Source: Acidobacteriaceae bacterium (GTDB taxonomy: Bacteria; Acidobacteriota; Terriglobia; Terriglobales; Acidobacteriaceae). Taken from it: a stretch of DNA of 5,019 nt. The position numbers and the translations under genes were made by a program. The stretch lies in the NCBI GenBank assembly GCA_027311125.1, contig DAICZO010000343.1, positions 1-5,019 on the forward strand. Reading direction: 5' to 3'. Below are positions 1-4,611 of the stretch, in pieces. Each line of letters starts with the position of its first letter. Position 1 is the first letter of the stretch. The notes under the pieces are model-generated. The model did not search any database. It worked only from the letters and a program-made list of their open reading frames with translations, and was not told the DNA's origin.

Positions 1-254
1 GCCAGATTCCCCCGCAACGCCGCCAGTGCCGCATCGGCATTCTCCGCGAACCACACATGGGCAGCGCCACGGCTCAGAGCCTCGATCCCGCCCGCTCCGG
101 TTCCCGCGTACAAATCCACCAAACGACAGCCCTCAATCCGGGGCTGCAAAATATTAAACAGCGTCTCACGCAGCCGGTCACTCGTAGGACGGGTCGCCAT
201 ACCCCGCGGAGCCAGTAGCTGCCGTGAACGAAACGTTCCTGCAATCACGCGCAT
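1..254 (-). CDS. rsmD: 16S rRNA (guanine(966)-N2)-methyltransferase RsmD, N-terminal part
   Basis: RsmD uses S-adenosylmethionine to methylate N2 of G966 in 16S rRNA during assembly of the 30S subunit. Only the first 84 codons are in the window and the gene runs off the left edge. The protein starts MRVIAGTFRSRQLLAP, the usual RsmD opening. The family signature TRPTSDRLRETLFNIL spans residues 21-36. The SAM-binding motif I, DLYAGTGAGGIEALSRGA, spans 47-64, and the acidic residue of motif II is probably E71. The NPPY catalytic motif would lie outside the window. I chose the ATG at 254-252 because it restores the conserved MRxIAG start; a later in-frame ATG at 200-198 would remove it. GGAGG directly abuts this ATG with no spacing, so it is poorly placed as a Shine-Dalgarno site. 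The gene is divergent from the S2P-like gene. Family assignment is firm and only the exact start is less certain. Confidence 0.93.
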   Translation of the reverse strand, partial: MRVIAGTFRSRQLLAPRGMATRPTSDRLRETLFNILQPRIEGCRLVDLYAGTGAGGIEALSRGAAHVWFAENADAALAALRGNL

Positions 255-260
255 CCTCCG

Positions 261-266
261 ATCATA
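261..266 (-). promoter_or_regulatory. Candidate -10 box for rsmD
   Basis: The minus strand reads TATGAT here, five of six matches to the TATAAT consensus. It ends six bases before the rsmD ATG, so transcription would begin at or next to the start codon. I see no convincing -35 box 16-18 bases upstream. This is a motif match only. Confidence 0.3.
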
Positions 267-294
267 GGACCCCCAGCCCCCACGCCGCAGCGCA

Positions 295-300
295 TACAAT
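295..300 (+). promoter_or_regulatory. Candidate -10 box for the S2P-like gene
   Basis: TACAAT matches TATAAT at five of six positions and ends seven bases before the ATG at 308. Transcription would therefore start at or one base before the start codon, giving a leaderless or nearly leaderless mRNA. No Shine-Dalgarno sequence precedes this ATG, which fits. No clear -35 box is present. Confidence 0.35.
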
Positions 301-307
301 AAAAACT

Positions 308-1429
308 ATGCGTGGGTGGTCTTTTCCTGTCGGTCGAATTCTCGGGGTGGATGTTCGCATCCATACTTTCTTTCTGCTGCTCCTCGGGGCGTCCATCAGC
401 TATGCCTCCATCGACGGAGCCACCGGAACGCGCGGCTTTGCGCTTTGGCTGCTGCTGTTGCTGGCCGTGCTGGTGCGCGAGATCGCACGCGCCATCGCCG
501 CTGCCTGGTACGGACTGGACGTCCGCGCCCTGCTGCTGCTGCCCACCGGCGGACTGATGACCTACGCCTCGCCCGAAGCGACCGAGCGCGCCACCACCAC
601 CGCCATGCAGAAGCGTATGGCCGTCATCGGTCCTATCGCCAATATCGTCTTCGGCCTGCTGCTGGCTGCGCTGGCCCTCAGCTTTGCCCCCCAGCTCAAT
701 CTCTTCGCGCGTCCCTGGATCACTCCCACCCATCTGCTTCGCGCAGCGGTCTGGGTCAATGTGCTGCTTGGCGCGGTCAACCTGTTGCCCGCCTCCCCGC
801 TCGATGGCGGACGCGTCTTTCGCGGCGAGTTCTCCAAAGCCCGCGGCGTCATCCGGGGTGCCAAGGCCGCCGCTGGCATCGGCCAGATGGTCGCCTTCGC
901 CCTCATCGTGGCCGGCGTACTGCTGCCCAGCATCTGGCTGGTTATGATCGGCTCCTTCGTCCTCATCGGTGCCCACATGGAAGACCAGGGCCTGCTGCTC
1001 CAGAACGACGTCGAGGCTGTGCGCATGCGCGATGTGATGCTCACCGAGTTCAGCACCCTCTCCGCCTCCGAAACCCTGGAAGACGCGCTGCAACGCTCCA
1101 TCCACACCCTGCAGGATGTCTTCCCTGTCGTACGCGGCAACAACCTGGTCGGTGCGGTCTCCCGTCAAGGCATTCTGGAAGCCCTTCAAACCAGCGGCAA
1201 CGGCTACATTCAGGGCGTGATGACCCGCTCCTTCCAGACTGCGCAGCCCGACGACTCCCTGCTCAAGACCCTTCGGCGCATCATGTCCGGAACCGGCGCA
1301 CAGCTCGTCCCCGTGCTCGAAGGCAACCGCATCGTCGGCATCATCACCCCGCAGAACCTCGCCCACTCCATGGGCCTGCTCAACCAGCAGCGCCGCCTGC
1401 GCGATCAGGGAAAAGACGATGCCCGCTGA
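308..1429 (+). CDS. Site-2 protease (M50) family membrane protein with CBS pair, probable pseudoprotease
   Basis: M50/S2P proteins are integral membrane zinc proteases that cut substrates within the bilayer, often to release regulators; some carry cytoplasmic CBS domains that sense adenine nucleotides. This 373-aa protein has the family layout. An N-terminal GRILGVDVRIH segment is at 9-19. Hydrophobic helices lie at about 19-36, 44-66, 104-126, 142-160 and 191-222. A GPIANI motif is at 108-113, and the second metal-site motif NLLPASPLDGGR at 158-169 keeps Asp166. The CBS pair covers about 238-297 and 301-357. The odd point is the catalytic helix. At 57-61, where HExxH should be, the sequence reads REIAR, so both zinc-ligand histidines are arginine while the glutamate stays. 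Peptidase activity is unlikely by the standard mechanism; a binding or regulatory role gated by the CBS pair is an inference. I chose ATG 308 because the following residues are conserved family sequence. The GTG at 224 would add 28 unlikely residues and overlap rsmD. The gene overlaps rsmI by 11 nt, suggesting co-transcription. Confidence 0.88.
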   Translation: MRGWSFPVGRILGVDVRIHTFFLLLLGASISYASIDGATGTRGFALWLLLLLAVLVREIARAIAAAWYGLDVRALLLLPTGGLMTYASPEATERATTTAMQKRMAVIGPIANIVFGLLLAALALSFAPQLNLFARPWITPTHLLRAAVWVNVLLGAVNLLPASPLDGGRVFRGEFSKARGVIRGAKAAAGIGQMVAFALIVAGVLLPSIWLVMIGSFVLIGAHMEDQGLLLQNDVEAVRMRDVMLTEFSTLSASETLEDALQRSIHTLQDVFPVVRGNNLVGAVSRQGILEALQTSGNGYIQGVMTRSFQTAQPDDSLLKTLRRIMSGTGAQLVPVLEGNRIVGIITPQNLAHSMGLLNQQRRLRDQGKDDAR

Positions 1430-2291
1430 TCGTGACCAGCCGCTCGCACCCGGCCTCTACCTGGTAGCGACGCCCATCGGCAACCTCGAAGACATCACCC
1501 TGCGCGCCCTCCGCATCCTGCGCAGCGCCGACCGTATCGCCTGCGAAGACACCCGCCAGACCCAGAAGCTGCTCAATCACTTCGAGATCAAAGTCCCTAC
1601 CGTCAGCTACCACATGCACAACGAGCTCACCCGCACCGACGAGCTGATCGAGGCGCTCAAAGCCGGTGCGCGCATCGCCATCGTCAGCGACGCAGGCACC
1701 CACGGCATCGCCGATCCGGGCGGCCAGATCGCCACCGCCGCCATCGCCGCCGGCATCAGCGTCTTCCCCGTTCCCGGAGCCAACGCGGTCATCAGCGGCC
1801 TCATCGCCAGCGGCCTGCCCACCGACAGCTTCACCTTCCACGGCTTTCTGCCCGCCAAGGGGGGCCAGCGCAAGACCGCACTCGAGGCCCTCGTTCGCGA
1901 CGGCTCAACCCACATCTTTTACGAAGCGCCCCATCGCATCGAAGACACCCTCGCCGATATCGAAACCGTCTTTGGCCCGGCCCAGCACGTCGTCATTGCG
2001 CGTGAACTCACCAAGCTGCACGAAGAGTTTCTCCGCGCCACCGTCGCCGAGCTACGCACCACGCTCAGTGCGCGCACCATTCGCGGAGAGATGGTGCTGC
2101 TGCTCGCTCCGGCCCCCGCCGAAGCCCCAACCCAGCAGGTGCAGACCAGCATCGCCGCAGCCGTAGCCACGCTGATGCAAGCCTCTGGAAGTACGGAGAT
2201 GGACGCCCTCAAGCGGGTTGCACGAGAGCGCGGCATCGGCAAAAGCGAAGCCTACCGCGAGCTACAGCGCGAGCAGAACCGGCGCAAGTAA
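1419..2291 (+). CDS. rsmI: 16S rRNA (cytidine(1402)-2'-O)-methyltransferase RsmI
   Basis: RsmI transfers a methyl group from SAM to the 2'-OH of C1402 in the 16S rRNA decoding centre, next to the RsmH N4 methylation. The 290-aa length is normal. The tetrapyrrole-methylase fold signature is clear: LYLVATPIGNLEDITLRAL at 13-31, CEDTRQTQKLL near 43-53, VSDAGTxGIADPG at 89-101, a PVPGANAVISGLIASGLPTD stretch, FHGFLP, and FYEAPHR at 167-173. A C-terminal helical part (MDALKRVARERGIGKSEAYREL) is also typical. One deviation is His95 in the loop that normally reads SDAGTPxxxDPG. A second is PGAN where PGPS is common. The start at 1419 lies inside the end of the upstream gene and is preceded by AGGG at 1407-1410 with eight bases of spacing. 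Translational coupling to the S2P-like gene is likely. I see no strong hairpin terminator in the 39 bases between its stop and the convergent gene. Confidence 0.95.
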   Translation: MPADRDQPLAPGLYLVATPIGNLEDITLRALRILRSADRIACEDTRQTQKLLNHFEIKVPTVSYHMHNELTRTDELIEALKAGARIAIVSDAGTHGIADPGGQIATAAIAAGISVFPVPGANAVISGLIASGLPTDSFTFHGFLPAKGGQRKTALEALVRDGSTHIFYEAPHRIEDTLADIETVFGPAQHVVIARELTKLHEEFLRATVAELRTTLSARTIRGEMVLLLAPAPAEAPTQQVQTSIAAAVATLMQASGSTEMDALKRVARERGIGKSEAYRELQREQNRRK

Positions 2292-2330
2292 CGCGCTCTT
2301 CCGCCTGCCGCAATCCGCTGTTACCGGCTG

Positions 2331-2744
2331 CTATTCCCTGCCCTTGACCCGGTCATACTCGTAGACATCGCTGGTGGTTCCCAGCGACTGGTTGTACAGG
2401 CTGGTCGCGCCGGTCGCATTGTTCAGCTCTTCCGTGAACTCATGGATCGCACGCAACCGGTCCGCCGTCGCCGGAATCTCCAGATGCGAGGTCTTCAGAA
2501 ACTTCTGGTAGCCGCGATCCAGCAGCCGCGAAATCTCGCCATTCAGCAGCCAGCCAGGACGCGCCAGCAGTTGCACAGATCCATCCGGCGCAGCCGCTAT
2601 CTCTGCGGCACAGCCGTATTTACGTACCTGAAATGCGTTCGGCGTCCGCTTTGCACCTTCGTGGGCGGGTGCAACATCGAATCGTTGACTGCCAAGAACC
2701 GAAAGGACGTCGTTGAAGCTGCGTTGTGGTGCAATCTTTGCCAT
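2331..2744 (-). CDS. Small conserved-looking protein of unknown function, 137 aa
   Basis: I do not recognise a named family. The codons show a consistent GC-rich third-position preference through the whole frame and the plus-strand reading is much poorer, so this looks like a real gene. The protein is soluble, with no signal peptide, membrane segment or Cys-rich metal site (a single Cys in RKYGCAAEIA). The middle reads like a compact beta-rich then helical domain: VRKYGCAAEIAAAPDGSVQL, then LARPGWLLNGEISRLLDRGY. It is followed by a helix around ADRLRAIHEFTEELNNA. The C-terminus is polar and tyrosine-containing (TTSDVYEYDRVKGRE). It converges on rsmI and diverges from the cysteine operon across an AT-rich spacer. 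There is no Shine-Dalgarno site before the ATG. It could share regulation with cysM through that spacer, but nothing in its sequence links it to sulfur metabolism. Confidence 0.75.
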   Translation of the reverse strand: MAKIAPQRSFNDVLSVLGSQRFDVAPAHEGAKRTPNAFQVRKYGCAAEIAAAPDGSVQLLARPGWLLNGEISRLLDRGYQKFLKTSHLEIPATADRLRAIHEFTEELNNATGATSLYNQSLGTTSDVYEYDRVKGRE

Positions 2745-2745
2745 A

Positions 2746-2763
2746 AGTTAGACTAAATTAACT
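2746..2763. promoter_or_regulatory. AT-rich inverted repeat in the divergent spacer upstream of cysM
   Basis: AGTTA (2746-2750) and TAACT (2759-2763) form a perfect 5-bp inverted repeat with 8 bases between. The nested TTAGACTAA at 2748-2756 is itself a 4+1+4 inverted repeat. The element sits in the only AT-rich part of the spacer, next to the start of the minus-strand gene and about 70-85 bases before the cysM start. It may be an operator or simply the AT-rich core of two divergent promoters. I cannot assign a regulator. Confidence 0.3.
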
Positions 2764-2830
2764 GTCGCACATCCGCGGTCCAGCTTCAAACAGCACTGTG
2801 GAATGCGCAGCAAACGATATCGGAACCTAC

Positions 2831-3766
2831 ATGATCGCAACTGCTAAATCGCTGGGAATGAACATCATCGAACGCATTGGCCACACGCCGCTGGTGCGTC
2901 TCGATCGCCTCACCGACCACCTGCCGGGCATCCAGATCGTCGGCAAGGCCGAGTGGACCAACCCCGGCGGCTCCGTCAAAGACCGCGCCGCCTCCTCCAT
3001 CGTCACCGACGCCATGCAGCGTGGCCTGCTCGGCAACGGTCGCGGCCTGCTCGACGCCACCAGCGGCAACACCGGCATCGCCTACGCCATGCTGGGTGCC
3101 GCCATGCGCTTCCCCGTCACCCTCTGTATGCCATCCAACGTCTCGCAGGAGCGCAAACGCTACCTGAATGCCTACGGCGCACAGGTCATCTGGACCAACC
3201 CCGCCGACGGCTCCGACGGCGCCATCCGCAAAGCTCGCGAACTCGCCGCCAACGAGCCCGACCGCTACTTCTACGCCGATCAGTACTCCAACGACGCAAA
3301 CTGGAAAGCCCACTACCGCACCACCGGCAACGAAATCTGGGAGCAGACCGAAGGCCAGGTCACCCACTTCGTCGCCGCCCTTGGCACCAGCGGCACCTTT
3401 ATGGGCACCACCCGCCGCCTCAAGGAGTTGAACCCCAACATCCAGTGCGTCTCCATGCAGCCGGACTCGCCCTTCAACGGCCTCGAAGGCCTCAAGCACA
3501 TGGCCACCGCGATCGTGCCGAAGATCTACGATCCCAACCTCGCAGATCGCAACATCGAGATGGCCACCGAGCGCGCCTACGCCATGGCCAAGTACCTCGG
3601 CCGCCAGCAGGGACTCCTCGTCGGAGTCTCGGCTGCCGCAGCCACCGCCGCCGCACTCCAGATCGCCGAAGAAGAAGCCGCACACGGTCGCGAAGCCGTC
3701 ATCGCCACCATCCTCTGCGACGGCGCCGACAAGTATATGAGCGAACGCTTCTGGACGGAGGAGTAA
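2831..3766 (+). CDS. cysM: CysM-type cysteine synthase, probably acting on the CysO thiocarboxylate
   Basis: This is a fold-type II PLP enzyme that forms cysteine by beta-replacement on O-acetylserine or O-phosphoserine. Visible in the 311-aa protein are IGHTPLVRL near the N-terminus, the PLP lysine K50 in NPGGSVKDR, the substrate loop TSGNTG at 77-82, the phosphate-binding loop GTSGT at 185-189, and CDGADKYMS near the C-terminus, with C296 where many homologues have Ser. With mec and cysO directly downstream, the likely sulfur donor is CysO thiocarboxylate rather than sulfide, as for M. tuberculosis CysM. In the segment GLEGLKHM, Lys222 appears to align with the arginine reported to favour O-phosphoserine in that enzyme; this alignment was done by eye. 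Start choice: ATG 2831 has a weak GGA six bases upstream. ATG 2858 (MNIIERIGHTPLV) is possible but GGGA abuts it. GTG 2798 lacks a ribosome site. The stop is two bases before the mec ATG. Confidence 0.92.
   Translation: MIATAKSLGMNIIERIGHTPLVRLDRLTDHLPGIQIVGKAEWTNPGGSVKDRAASSIVTDAMQRGLLGNGRGLLDATSGNTGIAYAMLGAAMRFPVTLCMPSNVSQERKRYLNAYGAQVIWTNPADGSDGAIRKARELAANEPDRYFYADQYSNDANWKAHYRTTGNEIWEQTEGQVTHFVAALGTSGTFMGTTRRLKELNPNIQCVSMQPDSPFNGLEGLKHMATAIVPKIYDPNLADRNIEMATERAYAMAKYLGRQQGLLVGVSAAAATAAALQIAEEEAAHGREAVIATILCDGADKYMSERFWTEE
3757..3763 (+). promoter_or_regulatory. Ribosome binding site that fixes the mec start
   Basis: GGAGGAG lies in the last codons of cysM, five bases before the ATG at 3769. 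It is the strongest Shine-Dalgarno site in the window. It decides the mec start against the much longer open frame that extends back through cysM in another frame. Confidence 0.8.
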
Positions 3767-3768
3767 CC

Positions 3769-4242
3769 ATGCTGCGTCTCGACTACGATCTCTACCAGGC
3801 CCTGCGCGCGCACGGCGAAGAGACCTACCCCAACGAGTGTTGCGGCGTCCTGCTCGGCAAGCATGAGCCCGGCATCGGCAACCACGTCCAGCAGATCGTC
3901 CGTGCCGGAAACACCCGCACCGACTCCGCTCACAACCGTTACCACATCGCCCCGGTAGAACTCATCCGCATCCAGCGGCAGGCCCGCAGCCAGTCGCTCG
4001 ATATCGTCGGCTTCTACCACTCCCATCCCGACCACCCCGCACAGTGGTCCCAGACAGACTTCGCCGAGGCCCACTGGCTCGGCTGCTCCTACGTCATCAC
4101 CAGCGTGGAACATGGCAAGGCCGTGCTCACCAACTCATTTCAACTACTCGGCACCAGCGAGGAAGATAAACGCTTCCACGACGAAAGTATCGAGATCAAT
4201 CTTGCTGCCACCACGGCACAGACACAGGAAGGTCAAGCATGA
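3769..4242 (+). CDS. mec: JAMM/Mec-type zinc metallopeptidase for CysO
   Basis: Mec is a JAB1/MPN/Mov34 (JAMM) zinc peptidase. In M. tuberculosis it cuts the CysO-Cys adduct made by CysM, releasing cysteine and regenerating the carrier. The 157-aa protein has a complete JAMM site: catalytic Glu23 in PNECCGVLLG, His84 and His86 in FYHSHP, Ser94, and Asp97, giving exactly the HxHx10D spacing. The C-terminal portion from about residue 130 is polar and probably flexible. It lacks a ubiquitin-receptor or other extra domain, as expected for the bacterial stand-alone form. Its stop overlaps the cysO start as ATGA (4239-4242), so the two are translationally coupled and probably made in fixed proportion. 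Because the neighbouring carrier has extra residues after Gly-Gly, this enzyme is the obvious candidate to trim that tail as well, as QbsD does for QbsE. Dual use is an inference. Confidence 0.93.
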   Translation: MLRLDYDLYQALRAHGEETYPNECCGVLLGKHEPGIGNHVQQIVRAGNTRTDSAHNRYHIAPVELIRIQRQARSQSLDIVGFYHSHPDHPAQWSQTDFAEAHWLGCSYVITSVEHGKAVLTNSFQLLGTSEEDKRFHDESIEINLAATTAQTQEGQA

Positions 4243-4523
4243 AGATTCACATCCCCACCCCGCTGCGCACCTACACCGGAGGCCTGGAGACCGTCTCTGT
4301 CTCCGGCGCTACCGTCCATGGCGCGCTGGTGCAGCTCACCACCACCTACCCGGAGCTGAAAGCCAACCTCTTCAACGCCGATGGCAAGCTCCGCTCCTTC
4401 GTCAACGTCTACCTCAACGAAGACGACATCCGCTACCTGCCGGAGAAGGAAGCCGCGCCCACCCAGGACAGCGATGAACTCACCATCATCCCCTCCATCG
4501 CCGGCGGCTGTTGTTGTTTGTAA
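4239..4523 (+). CDS. cysO: CysO/ThiS/MoaD-like sulfur carrier protein with masked C-terminus
   Basis: This is a 94-aa ubiquitin-like beta-grasp sulfur carrier. In the active form the C-terminal glycine is adenylated and turned into a thiocarboxylate, which donates sulfur to CysM. Its sequence resembles mycobacterial CysO: IPTPLRTYTGG near the start, a FVNVYLNEDDIRYL strand-turn-strand in the middle, and a DELTIIPSIAGG end. Unlike M. tuberculosis CysO, which ends in Gly-Gly, this protein continues with Cys-Cys-Cys-Leu after Gly89-Gly90 before the TAA. It is therefore a pro-form unable to be adenylated until cut. The start ATG overlaps the mec stop, and AGGAAGG at 4226-4232 lies six bases upstream. 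ThiS or MoaD identity is possible from the fold alone, but the neighbours cysM and mec favour CysO. Confidence 0.92.
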   Translation: MKIHIPTPLRTYTGGLETVSVSGATVHGALVQLTTTYPELKANLFNADGKLRSFVNVYLNEDDIRYLPEKEAAPTQDSDELTIIPSIAGGCCCL

Positions 4524-4551
4524 CCATAATTGGCTCCATCTGTAACTAAAA

Positions 4552-4584
4552 CAGGAACAAATTATCGCTACAGGCAATTACGCT
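4552..4584 (+). repeat. Imperfect direct repeat in the cysO-moeB spacer
   Basis: Two adjacent copies of a similar block occur: CAGGAACAAATTATCGCT (4552-4569) and CAGGCAATTACGCT (4571-4584), separated by one base and aligning with small gaps. The 88-base spacer between cysO and the E1-like gene is clearly more AT-rich than the genes around it. It may hold a secondary promoter, an operator or an mRNA-level element. No convincing hairpin terminator or full -35/-10 pair is visible. Confidence 0.3.
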
Positions 4585-4611
4585 CGCATTCAGAGCAAAA
4601 GGATACGAATC

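Noticed and set aside
224..307. A 28-residue N-terminal extension of the S2P-like protein from the GTG at 224
   Set aside because: The extra residues have no family resemblance, lack a ribosome site, and would overlap the start of divergent rsmD by 31 bases. The ATG at 308 begins directly with conserved family sequence.
245..1366. A 373-residue open frame on the minus strand opposite the S2P-like gene
   Set aside because: Its Gly/Asp/Gln-rich, low-complexity protein is typical of the antisense of GC-rich coding DNA. The plus strand holds a clear membrane protein with CBS domains.
2292..2330. A bidirectional terminator between rsmI and the convergent 137-aa gene
   Set aside because: Only 3-4 bp stems with long loops can be drawn (for example GCCG with CGGC) and there is no T-run, so I cannot support a rho-independent terminator.
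2442..2756. A plus-strand small gene opposite the 137-aa protein
   Set aside because: Its Arg/Gln-rich translation looks like an antisense shadow, and the minus-strand frame has far better codon use.
2786..3685. A 299-residue open frame on the minus strand opposite cysM
   Set aside because: It is a Gly/Val-rich composition with no recognisable motif, and the opposite strand encodes an unmistakable PLP enzyme.
2953..3768. An upstream fusion partner for mec in the same frame
   Set aside because: The open frame through cysM encodes Arg/Pro/His-rich sequence, the shadow of a GC-rich gene. A strong GGAGGAG site and the family start both place the mec start at 3769.
4539..4553. A hairpin CTGT-N7-ACAG after cysO as a terminator
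   Set aside because: A 4-bp stem with a mostly A/T loop and no following T-tract is too weak to call.
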